Made by a program: the position numbers and the translations under genes
Shown: in pieces, positions 8,655 to 17,482 of the stretch
Layout of the letters: each line of letters opens with the position of its first letter
Numbering within the stretch: position 1 is the stretch's first letter
The notes under the pieces: model-generated
The model's input: only the letters and a program-made list of their open reading frames with translations
Told to the model about the DNA's origin: nothing
Databases searched by the model: none
Origin: an uncultured Burkholderiales bacterium
GTDB taxonomy: Bacteria > Pseudomonadota > Gammaproteobacteria > Burkholderiales > Burkholderiaceae_C
NCBI GenBank assembly: GCA_903844825.1
Contig: CAIMVC010000057.1
Location: 1 to 55,167, forward strand
DNA: 55,167 bases
Direction: 5' to 3'

Positions 8655-11071
8655 GACAGCGCCTTCGAGTTATCAAGGGGGTAGGAAGAGGCGGCCGGGG
8701 CTGCAGCCTCGGCCTGGCGCACCAGAGCGCGCAAATACATGGGGGTCAGCGGCTGCTGATTCACAACCACACCCAGTGGCGCCAGCGCATCGTTGACCGC
8801 ATTGGTCAGGGCCCCGATGGCCCCCATCACGCCGCCCTCGGCCATGCCCTTGATGCCGGCGGCCGTCTGGCGGTTGGGGGTGTGCATGGCGATGGTCTCG
8901 ATATGCGGCAGGTCGTGCGCGGTCGCCACCAGGTAGTCGGCCAGCGAGCCCGACAGGTTCTGGCCCGTGGCGGGGTCGTAATCAATATGTTCGAACAGCG
9001 AGCCCGACAAGCCCATGGCGATCGCGCCATGTTGCTGGCCTTCGACAACGACGGGGCTAAGCACAGTGCCGCAGTCTTCGGCCACCACGTAGCGCTGGAT
9101 CGTCACGGCGCCGGTGGCCCCATCGACCTCGACCAGGCAGGCATGGGCCGCATTGGAGTACGTCATGGGCGGCGGCTCATAGGTCTGGTGAAACTCGAGT
9201 CCTGGCGGCATGCCCGGCGGCAGGGTGGTCGGGTCCAGGTAGGCGACGCGCGCCACGTCAGCCAGGCTCAGCCGTGTGTCCTGCCACTGATCCTGCAGGC
9301 GCTGCTGCACGCGGCCGTCGAGCAGGCGCAGCGCCTGGGCCGCCTCGTCGCCCGGCAGGCCCAACTGGTGCGCGGCAATGCGCAGCACAGCCGCTCGGGC
9401 CTGCTGCGCGCACAGGTACAAGACGCCACCGCCCGCCGTTGCGCCACGCGCCCCCCGGCTGCCCATGCCGTAAGGTGCAATGTCGGTATGACCCAGATAC
9501 AGGCTGACCGTGGCTGGCGCCACACCGAGTCCGTCAGCCACCGCGTTGGCCAGTGAGGTTTCATAGCCTTGGCCCGTGGCCCCCAGACCAACAGCGGCGT
9601 TGACCACCCCCGTGGGCTCAATGCGAACCCAGGCAGCCTCATGGCCTGAGCCGGCAATCCCGGCCGACTTGTAGAACTTGGAGCCGTAGGTGGTTGACTC
9701 GACCACATTGCACAAGCCAAAGCCAAGCCAGCGCCCCTGGACACGGGCCTGGCGCTGGCGCTCGCGCAGACCCGCATAGTCGAAGGCCGCCAGCACCGCA
9801 TCCATCGTCGCCACCGGGGTCACGTCGTCGAGAACTTCGCCCGTGGCCATGGTGTAGGGCAGCTCGTCTGCACCCAGCATGTTGATGCGGCGCACGTCGA
9901 CCGGGTCCAGGCTCAGGGCACGGGCCACAGCGTCCAGCGTGCCATCCATGATCCAGCTGGTCACCGACATGGGCGCGCGCATGGGGCCATTGCCGACCTT
10001 GTTGGAGAGCACCACCTTGACGTCGTAGGCGTAATGGCTGATGCGGTAAGGGCCGGTGATGATCATGGCCACCACGCGGGCCAGGTAGTTGCCCGGGTAA
10101 AAACTGTAGGCGCCGAAGTCTTCGAGGATGCTCAACTCCAGCGCCAGCACGCGACCCTGTGTATCGACGGCCACGCGGGTGCTGCACCAGTCCTCACGGG
10201 CCTGCGACGACGCCATCAGGTTCTCCATGCGGTCTTCGCGCCAGCGAACCGGCCGCCCAAGCTGCCGCGCAATGGCCGCGACCGAGAGCTCTTCACGGTA
10301 CAGCGCAATCTTCTGACCAAAGCCACCGCCCACGTCGGGCGACAGCACGGTCACTTGCGACTCCGTCAGGCCCAGCCGCGCCGCCAGCGTGGTGCGATAA
10401 GGGTGCGGCACCTGCGTGCCCACATGAAAGCTCAGATGCTGGCGACCTTCGTCCCACACCGCAATGCAGCCTCGGGTCTCGATGGGCAAGTGGGTTTGCC
10501 GGTGCTGTGAAAAGGTCGACTCGACCACCTGGTGGGCCGAGGCCATCGCCGCGGCCACCTCGCCATGGCTGGCGCTTTGGTGCGACAGCAGATTCGAGGC
10601 CAGCGCATCGTCCACCCGCGGCGCGTCAGGCAGCAAGGCCTGGTTCATGTCGGTGACGGCCGGCAAGACCTGGTAGTTCACCAGCACCTGCTCGGCAGCG
10701 TCCTCGGCCAGGTAGCGGTTGCTGGCAATCACGCAGGCCACCGGGTCGCCCTGAAAGCGTACCTTGGTCGTGGGAAGGGTGTCCATTTCCATTGGCGCCA
10801 GGCCATCAATCGGCGGCGCCATGCGGTGGCGCGTGGTCCACCTGGCCAGGTCGTGACCGGTGTAGACAGCCACCACACCAGGCAGGGCCAGGGCCGCGGC
10901 GGTATCGATCGCCACAATGCGCGCATGCGCGTGGGGCGAACGCACAAAGCAGGCGTGCAGCGCGCCGGGCACGTCCAGGTCGTCGACATAGCGGCCGTGC
11001 CCGGTCAGCAGGCGGGCGTCTTCCTTGCGCGGGTGATCCGCTCCGATGTGGCGAAAGGGTTCAGCCGCCAT
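8651..11071 (-). CDS. CoxL-like molybdopterin-binding large subunit of a xanthine dehydrogenase-family hydroxylase
   Basis: This 806-residue subunit has the aldehyde oxidase/xanthine dehydrogenase hammerhead near the N-terminus (EDARLLTGHGRYVDDL). It also has DVGGGFGQK at residues 246-254 for cofactor binding, and KGMAEGGV with the expected catalytic Glu at about residue 745. Where form I CO dehydrogenase has a Cys-bearing AYRCSFR loop, this protein reads GPMRAPMS (362-369), so it is not expected to oxidise CO. It should hydroxylate a carbon next to nitrogen, or an aldehyde-like carbon, using water as oxygen source. It overlaps its small-subunit gene by 11 bases. Confidence 0.9.
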   Translation of the reverse strand: MAAEPFRHIGADHPRKEDARLLTGHGRYVDDLDVPGALHACFVRSPHAHARIVAIDTAAALALPGVVAVYTGHDLARWTTRHRMAPPIDGLAPMEMDTLPTTKVRFQGDPVACVIASNRYLAEDAAEQVLVNYQVLPAVTDMNQALLPDAPRVDDALASNLLSHQSASHGEVAAAMASAHQVVESTFSQHRQTHLPIETRGCIAVWDEGRQHLSFHVGTQVPHPYRTTLAARLGLTESQVTVLSPDVGGGFGQKIALYREELSVAAIARQLGRPVRWREDRMENLMASSQAREDWCSTRVAVDTQGRVLALELSILEDFGAYSFYPGNYLARVVAMIITGPYRISHYAYDVKVVLSNKVGNGPMRAPMSVTSWIMDGTLDAVARALSLDPVDVRRINMLGADELPYTMATGEVLDDVTPVATMDAVLAAFDYAGLRERQRQARVQGRWLGFGLCNVVESTTYGSKFYKSAGIAGSGHEAAWVRIEPTGVVNAAVGLGATGQGYETSLANAVADGLGVAPATVSLYLGHTDIAPYGMGSRGARGATAGGGVLYLCAQQARAAVLRIAAHQLGLPGDEAAQALRLLDGRVQQRLQDQWQDTRLSLADVARVAYLDPTTLPPGMPPGLEFHQTYEPPPMTYSNAAHACLVEVDGATGAVTIQRYVVAEDCGTVLSPVVVEGQQHGAIAMGLSGSLFEHIDYDPATGQNLSGSLADYLVATAHDLPHIETIAMHTPNRQTAAGIKGMAEGGVMGAIGALTNAVNDALAPLGVVVNQQPLTPMYLRALVRQAEAAAPAASSYPLDNSKALS

Positions 11072-11552
11072 GACCGCCCGCCTCTCGCAGGCGCTGCGCC
11101 GCCAGCGCGATGGCGGCCACGATATTTTGGTAGCCGGTGCAGCGGCACAGGTTGCCCGACAAGGCTTCGCGAATTTGCGCCTCGCTGGGGTCGGGTGTTT
11201 CTTTCAAAAAGGCCTCGAAGGTCATGACGATGCCCGGCGTGCAAAAGCCGCACTGCAGGCCGTGACACGCATGCAGGGCCTGCTGCAGCACCGACAGGTT
11301 TTGCGCACTTCCCACGGCTTCGATGGTCGTGACCTCATGGCCTTCCATCTGAATGGCAAAGGTCAGGCATGAACGCACCGGCCGGCCGTCCACCAGCACC
11401 GTGCAGGCACCGCACACACCGTGCTCGCAACCGACGTGGGTGCCGGTCAGGTGGCAGTCTTCGCGCAGCGCGTCGGACAGCAGCTTGCGTGGCTCCACCG
11501 CCAACTCGATGTTGCGACCGTTGACGGTCAGGGTGATCGGCTGCTGGGTCAT
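11061..11552 (-). CDS. CoxS-like [2Fe-2S] small subunit of the molybdenum hydroxylase
   Basis: The 163-residue protein carries both iron-sulfur domains of this family. The plant-ferredoxin type contains [16 protein letters not shown] plus a further Cys (RSC). The helical type contains [10 protein letters not shown] and CRCTGY. It passes electrons from the molybdenum centre of the large subunit to the FAD of the medium subunit. The start ATG at 11552 overlaps the stop of the medium-subunit gene (ATGA). Its length is normal for the family. Confidence 0.93.
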   Translation of the reverse strand: MTQQPITLTVNGRNIELAVEPRKLLSDALREDCHLTGTHVGCEHGVCGACTVLVDGRPVRSCLTFAIQMEGHEVTTIEAVGSAQNLSVLQQALHACHGLQCGFCTPGIVMTFEAFLKETPDPSEAQIREALSGNLCRCTGYQNIVAAIALAAQRLREAGGHGG

Positions 11553-12436
11553 GGGGTGCCTGCGTGCATGTGGGAAGCGGCCCGCTCCAGGGCCTTGCTC
11601 AGGGCGCGCGCGACCAGGGTTTGCGTCAGCTCGCGCCGATAGCTGGCGCTGATGTGGCGATCGTCCTCGGGCTCAACAGAGCCGGCCGCAGCAGCGGCCA
11701 CCGCAGCGATCCAGGCCGCGTCGGGCACGGCTTGCTCGAAAGTCTGCGCCAGGGCGTCAAGCCGTCGGGCAACTGGCGACGTGCCGGCCACGCCCAGGGC
11801 AAGCCGCGTCAGCCGGCCAGCCTGCACGCGCACGGTAGCGGCGACGGCCACGATGGCAAAGTCACCGTGGCGGCGGTTGAAAAGCTGCAGCGCAGACCCC
11901 TCGCCCTGGGCAATACACGGAAAACGAATGGCCAGCAGCAGCTCCTGCGGCTCAATCGCGGTGGTCATGGCTGAGCGTAAAAAATCGCCCGCCAGCACGT
12001 CGCGGCGGGCACCTTGCTGCACCAGGGTCAAGCGGGCATTGAGCGTGACCGCAGCCAGCGCTAGCTGCGCCACCGGGTCGGCGTTGACCAGGCTGCCACC
12101 GAGTGTGCCGCGCTGGCGGATGGCGTAATGACCCACCGTCTGCGCGCACTGCGCCAGCAAAGGGCAGTGCGTGCGCAGCAGCTCTGAATTGGCCAGCGCA
12201 TGGTGACGCGCCAGCGCACCGACTTCGATTTCGCCGTCGACCAGGCGAATGCGCGAAAACTCGCTCAGGTCATTGATATCCAGCAGATGCGCGGTGCTCG
12301 CCAGACGCATGTTGAGCATCGGCCCCAGGCTTTGACCGCCGGCCAGCACCTTGACGTCAGGCGCCAGCTCGGTCAGCAAGGCCAGGGCTTCTTCCAGCGA
12401 GGTGGGCCGGTGGTAGTTGAAGGCAGCAGGTTTCAA
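11549..12436 (-). CDS. CoxM-like FAD-binding medium subunit of the molybdenum hydroxylase
   Basis: This 295-residue protein has the FAD-binding VAO-type fold of CO dehydrogenase/xanthine dehydrogenase medium subunits. Markers are FNYHRPTSLEEAL at the start, the flavin loop VLAGGQSLGPMLNMRL at about residues 30-45, and IRQRGTLGGSLVNADP. It would hand electrons to quinone or another acceptor. No ATG is available: a TGA lies five codons upstream of a TTG at 12436, which I take as the start. The gene order medium-small-large matches the cox arrangement. It follows the ABC ATPase gene by 29 nt. Confidence 0.9.
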   Translation of the reverse strand: MKPAAFNYHRPTSLEEALALLTELAPDVKVLAGGQSLGPMLNMRLASTAHLLDINDLSEFSRIRLVDGEIEVGALARHHALANSELLRTHCPLLAQCAQTVGHYAIRQRGTLGGSLVNADPVAQLALAAVTLNARLTLVQQGARRDVLAGDFLRSAMTTAIEPQELLLAIRFPCIAQGEGSALQLFNRRHGDFAIVAVAATVRVQAGRLTRLALGVAGTSPVARRLDALAQTFEQAVPDAAWIAAVAAAAAGSVEPEDDRHISASYRRELTQTLVARALSKALERAASHMHAGTP

Positions 12437-12465
12437 TGCAGACTCGCGTCACATTCGGGCAGCGC

Positions 12466-13560
12466 TCACAGCAGGCTTTCGGTGGACTGCTTGTCAAACA
12501 GGTGCAGACGGTTGAGGTTGACGGCCAGGATCGCGTTACTGCCCGTGCGGCGGTGGCTTTCCTTGCCGAGCCGGAAAAAGAGCTTGCAGCCCTCGACCTC
12601 CATTTCCACAAACTGGTCTGAGCCGACCGGCAGCACCGAGCCGATCCGCCCGCTCAGGCAGGCGCCGGCCTCGGGGCTGTCCGTCTCGGCCACATCTTCG
12701 GCCCGAATGCCCAGCACCACCTCGCGGCCGACCTGCGCGCTGACCCTGGCAGCAGTGGCGGCCGGCAGCGCGATACGCAGCGCGCCGCGCTCGAACACCA
12801 CAGCATCGTTGATCCGCAGCAACTGGCCTTCCAGGAAATTGATGGGCGGGTTGCCCAGAAAAGACGCGACAAACATATTGGCCGGATGCTCGTAGATTTG
12901 ATCGGGAACGCCAATTTGCTGCACCACGCCACCACGCATCACGACGATCCGGTCGGCCAGGGTGAGCGCCTCGGCCTGGTCGTGCGTGACATACACAAAG
13001 GTCGTCTGCATGGCCTGATGCAACTGCTTGATCTCGGCGCGCATGGAAATGCGCAGGGCCGCGTCCAGGTTCGACAGGGGCTCGTCCATCAAAAACACCT
13101 GTGGTTGCCGGACCATGGCGCGCCCCAGTGCCACGCGCTGACGCTGGCCGCCAGAGAGCTGGTCTGGGCGGCGCTCCAGCAAGGGCTCGATCTCCAAGCG
13201 CCTGGCTGCGTCCAGCACGCGGCGCTTGATCTCGTCGGGGGCCACCTTGCGCATCTTCAGGCCAAAGGCGATGTTGTCGTAAACCGATTTATGCGGGTAC
13301 AGCGCATAGCTTTGGAAAACCATGGCCACATCGCGCTTGTGCGGCGGCACCGTGTTCATGACCGCGTCGTCGAAATACAAATTGCCGTCGGTGACATCCT
13401 CCAGGCCGGCAATCATGTTGAGCGTCGTCGACTTGCCGCAACCCGAGGGGCCCAGCAAGACTAAAAACTCCTTGTCCGCGATCTCGAGGTTGAGGTTGCT
13501 CAGTGCACTAAAGCCGTTCGGGTACTGCTTGCCAACGGCTTCAAACTTGATTCTGGCCAC
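12466..13560 (-). CDS. ABC transporter ATP-binding protein, carbohydrate-uptake type (MalK/UgpC-like)
   Basis: This 364-residue ATPase has Walker A GPSGCGKST, the Q-loop, signature [14 protein letters not shown], Walker B FLMDEP and the H-loop VTHDQAEA. A C-terminal regulatory OB-fold region follows, as in MalK/UgpC-type proteins. It should energise the two permeases encoded just upstream. The start is a GTG at 13560 with AGGAG six bases ahead. The length and tail place it in the sugar/polyol/glycerol-phosphate class, but that class also carries non-sugar substrates in Burkholderiales. Confidence 0.9.
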   Translation of the reverse strand: MARIKFEAVGKQYPNGFSALSNLNLEIADKEFLVLLGPSGCGKSTTLNMIAGLEDVTDGNLYFDDAVMNTVPPHKRDVAMVFQSYALYPHKSVYDNIAFGLKMRKVAPDEIKRRVLDAARRLEIEPLLERRPDQLSGGQRQRVALGRAMVRQPQVFLMDEPLSNLDAALRISMRAEIKQLHQAMQTTFVYVTHDQAEALTLADRIVVMRGGVVQQIGVPDQIYEHPANMFVASFLGNPPINFLEGQLLRINDAVVFERGALRIALPAATAARVSAQVGREVVLGIRAEDVAETDSPEAGACLSGRIGSVLPVGSDQFVEMEVEGCKLFFRLGKESHRRTGSNAILAVNLNRLHLFDKQSTESLL

Positions 13561-13580
13561 AAAGGACTCCTGGTAGTGGC

Positions 13581-14489
13581 TCAGCCCTTCACCGCGCCAG
13601 CGGTGAGACCTGAAACGATGTAACGCTCGAACATGATCGCAATGATCACCGGCGGCACCACCGCCATGACGCCGGCGGCATTGATGAAGGAAAAACTGAT
13701 GTTGAAATCTGACGTGAACGAGGCCACCACGATCGGCATGGTCTGCGACGCGGGTGTTTGTGTGAACATCAGCGCCAGCAGAAATTCGTTCCAGCTGGTC
13801 AGGAAAGCGAACAGCACCACCGCCACCAGGGACGGCAAGGCCAGCGGCAGGTACACCAGCAGCAAGGTCTGAAGGCGTGAACAGCCATCGACCCGGGCCG
13901 CCTTGTCCAGCTCATCGGGCAGCGACTCAAAGTAGCCCGTCAAAATGAAAATGCTGAACGGCACCGTGATCGCCAGGTAGGTGATGATCAGGGACCACAG
14001 GTTGTCCATCAGGCCGAGCTTTTGCACGAAGAGAAAAAATGGCACCACCAGCGCAATGTCCGGGATCACCCGCGTGCTGAGCATGAAGTAGATCGAGCTG
14101 GTACGTCCCACAAAGCGGATCTTGGCCAGCGCATAGGCCGCGGGCACGCTGACAAACAAATTAAGCACGACCACCGCCAGCGCCACTAAAAAGCTGTTTT
14201 TCATCGACGGCAGCAAGTTCGCTGCGGTCGAGGGAATGAAGCCGCCGGTAGCGGTGTCGCCCTGCTTGCGGTTTTCGTAGGTGACGACTTCTGTGCGGGT
14301 CTTGAAGATGGCCGCAAAGTTATCCAGGGTCGGGTGCTCGGGTATCCAGTGCGGCGGCACCGAGGTGATCTCGGCTTCGGACTGCAACGACGACGACACC
14401 AGCCAGGCAACCGGCGCCAGCACATACAAAGCGAAAAGCAAGGAGCCAAGAAACAGCAGCGTGCGCCGGCCGGGCAGGAGTCGGGTCAT
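13581..14489 (-). CDS. ABC transporter permease, MalG-like
   Basis: The 302-residue inner-membrane protein has an N-terminal membrane segment (TLLFLGSLLFALYVLAP). A periplasmic stretch and five further hydrophobic segments follow, with the permease motif around DELDKAARVDGCSRLQTL that contacts the ATPase. It is the second permease of a sugar-type importer and pairs with the MalF-like protein upstream. The rather long first periplasmic loop contains a polar run, VVTYENRKQGDTATG. It is followed by the ATPase gene after 20 nt. Confidence 0.9.
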   Translation of the reverse strand: MTRLLPGRRTLLFLGSLLFALYVLAPVAWLVSSSLQSEAEITSVPPHWIPEHPTLDNFAAIFKTRTEVVTYENRKQGDTATGGFIPSTAANLLPSMKNSFLVALAVVVLNLFVSVPAAYALAKIRFVGRTSSIYFMLSTRVIPDIALVVPFFLFVQKLGLMDNLWSLIITYLAITVPFSIFILTGYFESLPDELDKAARVDGCSRLQTLLLVYLPLALPSLVAVVLFAFLTSWNEFLLALMFTQTPASQTMPIVVASFTSDFNISFSFINAAGVMAVVPPVIIAIMFERYIVSGLTAGAVKG

Positions 14490-14538
14490 GGGTCAGTCCC
14501 TGGAAAATAAATAGCGGGTCATTGGTGAGTCACTGCAC

Positions 14539-15456
14539 TCACAGCTTGCGGCTCGTGCTGCGAATGATGAAGTAAGCCAGCACAAAAGTCGCCACCGCCA
14601 TGATGTAGGCCAGTGCCGAGCCCGTGCCGAAGGCCAGCTTGCGAAAGGTCTCCACGTAGACCTGCCAGGCCACCACATGCGAGGCATCGGCCGGCCCACC
14701 TTCGGTGAGGATAAAAAACAAATCGAAATGCCGGATCGCCATCATCGACTCGTAGATCATGACCAGCGCAAAGCCCGGCACCAGCGACGGCAAGGTGATG
14801 TGCACAAAGCGCTGCCAGGCGTTGGCGCCGTCGACTTTGGCGGCACTGTAAATATCGGCACGGATGGACTTGAGCGTGACCAGCAACAAGATGGTGGCCA
14901 GCGGGACTTCCTTCCAGACGAAGGCGTTGGTGATCAGCGACATGGTCTTGTCGGTGTCGCCCAGCATCACCACGTATTTGTCGATCAGGCCGAGTTGCAT
15001 CAGCAAGCCGTTGAGGGCGCCGTAGCCGGAGTCGTAGATCCATTTCCACATCAGGCCGTTGGCCACGTAGGGTATCGCCCAGGGAATCAGCAAGATGGCC
15101 GACAACACGCGCCGGCCGCGAAACTCTTCGTTGAGCAACATCGCCATCATCGTGGCGATCACCATGATGGCGAGTACCGACATCACGGTAAAGCTGGCGG
15201 TGCGGCCGACCGACTCCCAAAACAGCGGGTCTGAAAATACCTTGACATAGTTGTCAAACCAGACAAAGGGCACGCGGTGCGGGCGCGTCAGCTTGAGGTC
15301 GTACAAGCTGATCCAGAACGAATAAAGAACCGGAAACACCGCCACCACGCTAAGCACCAGCATCATGGGCGCCAGAAACACCATGGCGCTCTTTTGGTCG
15401 TACACGCTGCTGGGCAGAACGAATCTGCGGCGCTTGGGCGGCTTGAGGTCTTGCAT
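14539..15456 (-). CDS. ABC transporter permease, MalF-like
   Basis: From the ATG at 15456 the product is 305 residues; an in-frame start 45 nt upstream would only add an unlikely polar tail. A basic N-terminus (KPPKRRRF) leads into a first membrane helix (AMVFLAPMMLVLSVVAVFPV). Five more hydrophobic segments follow, with the EAA-like loop AAKVDGANAWQRFVHITLP that docks on the ATPase. It forms the membrane channel together with the MalG-like partner. It lies 62 nt after the binding-protein gene, in the same operon. Confidence 0.9.
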   Translation of the reverse strand: MQDLKPPKRRRFVLPSSVYDQKSAMVFLAPMMLVLSVVAVFPVLYSFWISLYDLKLTRPHRVPFVWFDNYVKVFSDPLFWESVGRTASFTVMSVLAIMVIATMMAMLLNEEFRGRRVLSAILLIPWAIPYVANGLMWKWIYDSGYGALNGLLMQLGLIDKYVVMLGDTDKTMSLITNAFVWKEVPLATILLLVTLKSIRADIYSAAKVDGANAWQRFVHITLPSLVPGFALVMIYESMMAIRHFDLFFILTEGGPADASHVVAWQVYVETFRKLAFGTGSALAYIMAVATFVLAYFIIRSTSRKL

Positions 15457-15518
15457 TGGTGCTCTTTTCTGGCCAGGGGTGGCCAGCCAGCGGCCAGTCA
15501 CCCCGAAGGTCGCAAGGC

Positions 15519-16844
15519 TCAGGACTTGCGCATGTCGTTCCAGGCGTCAGCGGACTTCTTGAGCGCCGCTGGCACGGTGGACTTGCCCAACACGGCCGAC
15601 TGCCAGGCGGTGCCATTGACCTCGTCCCATTCGCCAAACCAGCGGGTGATCACATCTTTTTTGACGACCAGCTTTTGCTGCTTTTCAAACATGGCGATGT
15701 CGGAGTACTTTTTGTAGCTGGCCTGGACCTCTGGGTCCTTGAACAGTTCCTTGACGCCAAAACCCGTACCGAGGTCAGAGAACAGCATCTTCTGAAACTG
15801 GTACTGGCTGCCCGCCTTGCCGCCAAACCACTCGATCAGCTTGGCTGCATTGGCTGCACGGGTCTTGTCGGCCGCTGCCTGCGCGCTCATCCCATGAAAA
15901 CGCATCCAGCCCACGGTGGCATGCGAGCCGCCCGGGCCGGCCGGCATCATGGCTTGCTTGACGCGGCCAGCAATGGCCGACTGCTTGGGGTCGTTGAGCG
16001 TGCGGATGCGGTAGCGGCTGAGCAGCGCAAACGCATGGTTGCCCGCACCAAAGGCCTTCAAGCCATTGAGCTCGCCAGTTTCGACGCAGGCCGGCGAGAT
16101 GATCTTGTGCTTGTTGACCGCGTCAACCACCCACTGCATGGCCTGCTGCGCGCCGCGCTTGGGGTCGGCCATCAGGGCCGCACCTTGATCGTCAGTGAAG
16201 CGGCCGCCATTGGAAAAGACCATGGCGCTGAGGAACTCGATCAGCCAGCTTTCGCGGGCCATCGACAGCATCATGGGGTATTCGGACAGGCCGGCGCCCT
16301 TGATCTTGAGCGACTGCTGCACCAGCTCGGCCCAGGTGGTGGGCGGCGCCTTGATGCCAGCCTTTTTGAGCATTTCCTCGTCGTAGAAAAACGCCATGTA
16401 GTCGCTGTAGTAGGTCAGCCCGTACTGCTTGCCCTTGTGCTGCATGGACTTGGTGCAGAAGTCGTCGGCGTCGGCGTTGTACTTCATCAGTTCGGGGAAG
16501 CCATCGATCGGCGCAATCCAGCCGGCCTCGGCCCACTCGGGCAGCCAGCTGTCAGACACCCACATCACGTCCATCGGGGCCTTGCCCACAAATTTGGTGA
16601 CCATGGTGTCGCGGTACTGCGCCCAGGGCGAGTTGTTGTAGTTGACCTTCAGTCCGGTACGGGTCTCAAAGGCGGTGACATGGCTCTTGACCAGATCAAC
16701 CGCCGCTGACCAGGCGTACAGATTCAGGGGCGCGGCCTGAGCCGACGCATTCAGACCCAGGGCACCGGTTCCGGCCACACCGGCGGCGGCAGTCATCTTG
16801 AGAAAGTCACGGCGCGAAGCGTCGTCAGTCCAGAGATTGTTCAT
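15519..16844 (-). CDS. Extracellular solute-binding protein (family 1, sugar type), Tat-exported
   Basis: From the ATG at 16844 (AAGGAG nine bases ahead) the protein is 441 residues. The N-terminus carries a clear twin-arginine motif, SRRDFLKMT, then a hydrophobic segment and an Ala-x-Ala cut site. Export of a folded protein is therefore predicted. The body fits family 1 binding proteins: a lobe start LNLYAWSAAVDLVKSHVTAFE, and WVSDSWLPEWAEAGWI. It delivers ligand to the two permeases downstream. It is the first gene of the ten-gene operon, and a TetR-type palindrome lies about 125-140 nt before its start. Confidence 0.9.
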   Translation of the reverse strand: MNNLWTDDASRRDFLKMTAAAGVAGTGALGLNASAQAAPLNLYAWSAAVDLVKSHVTAFETRTGLKVNYNNSPWAQYRDTMVTKFVGKAPMDVMWVSDSWLPEWAEAGWIAPIDGFPELMKYNADADDFCTKSMQHKGKQYGLTYYSDYMAFFYDEEMLKKAGIKAPPTTWAELVQQSLKIKGAGLSEYPMMLSMARESWLIEFLSAMVFSNGGRFTDDQGAALMADPKRGAQQAMQWVVDAVNKHKIISPACVETGELNGLKAFGAGNHAFALLSRYRIRTLNDPKQSAIAGRVKQAMMPAGPGGSHATVGWMRFHGMSAQAAADKTRAANAAKLIEWFGGKAGSQYQFQKMLFSDLGTGFGVKELFKDPEVQASYKKYSDIAMFEKQQKLVVKKDVITRWFGEWDEVNGTAWQSAVLGKSTVPAALKKSADAWNDMRKS

Positions 16845-16967
16845 TGGCTCACACTCCTTGAAGGGTTGACGACGGCAAACACAAGCCACCGCGACGGCCA
16901 TTGAAGACGCCAGCAACCCGATTGCCGCCAGCGTGACCGTGCCCGATTATTTACGAAAACTCTTTAT

Positions 16968-16983
16968 ATCGTCAACCGACGAT
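16968..16983. promoter_or_regulatory. Putative TetR operator upstream of the ABC/hydroxylase operon
   Basis: The palindrome ATCGTC-AACC-GACGAT has the same half-sites and spacing as the one at 17401-17420 next to the TetR gene. It lies between the NIPSNAP stop and the start of the operon's first gene. Confidence 0.6.
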
Positions 16984-17014
16984 CATATTTTTTTGCCTAC
17001 CGCCTGGCCACGGC

Positions 17015-17326
17015 CTACTGCAGCGGGGAAAACGCGGCCGGATTCATGAAAACACTTTCCTGATGCACCAGGTAAGGCAGCATTCGGGGCACAAAAGCAT
17101 TCCATTCGGCATCCTTGCCCAAAAGCGCGCGCTGGCTGGTGCGGTGCGCAAAATCGTCGTACGCCCAAATGAAGACCGTCGAATTAAGAACGCCCGACTC
17201 CTTGATCCAGCAGCCGATCAGGCGCGCATAGCGGGAGATCAGGGGAAGGCCATCGGCTTGGTACATCTTGAGGAATTCGGCGGCTTTACCGGGCTGAACC
17301 TGGTAGGTGCGCATTTCATAAATCAC
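17015..17326 (-). CDS. NIPSNAP family protein
   Basis: This 103-residue single-domain protein starts IYEMRTYQVQPGKAAEFL and contains FIWAYDDFAHRTSQRA, both typical of the NIPSNAP dimeric alpha+beta barrel fold. Bacterial members are often encoded beside catabolic genes, but their reaction is unclear. The start is a GTG at 17326 with AAGGA seven bases upstream; a nearby out-of-frame ATG runs into a stop after two codons. It is divergent from the TetR gene, with an operator-like palindrome between them, and lies upstream of the big operon on the same strand. Confidence 0.85.
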   Translation of the reverse strand: MIYEMRTYQVQPGKAAEFLKMYQADGLPLISRYARLIGCWIKESGVLNSTVFIWAYDDFAHRTSQRALLGKDAEWNAFVPRMLPYLVHQESVFMNPAAFSPLQ

Positions 17327-17400
17327 GGCATGGTCCTTGGTCGATTGGAAACTGAAAGAAGATCACACTGAAGGTCAAAATGGACATCAAAGGGTCATTG

Positions 17401-17420
17401 ACATCGTCGTCTGACGATGT
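17401..17420. promoter_or_regulatory. Putative TetR operator in the NIPSNAP/tetR interval
   Basis: The sequence ACATCGTC-GTCT-GACGATGT is a perfect 8-bp inverted repeat with a 4-bp spacer. It lies 75 bp before the NIPSNAP start and 62 bp before the TetR start. Its core is repeated at 16968-16983. Confidence 0.65.
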
Positions 17421-17482
17421 TTATTTTGCAGCTAAAGTACAGCCCATGTCTACCCCAACGATCGCCTGCGCTTAGGGCCCTC

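Noticed and set aside
8651..12436. True (form I) CO dehydrogenase coxMSL operon
   Set aside because: The large subunit lacks the Cys-containing active-site loop and reads GPMRAPMS there. CoxD/E-type maturation genes are also absent, so only a general molybdenum hydroxylase is claimed.
15456..16709. A 417-codon plus-strand open frame
   Set aside because: It is antisense to the well-supported binding protein gene and shows no family motif.
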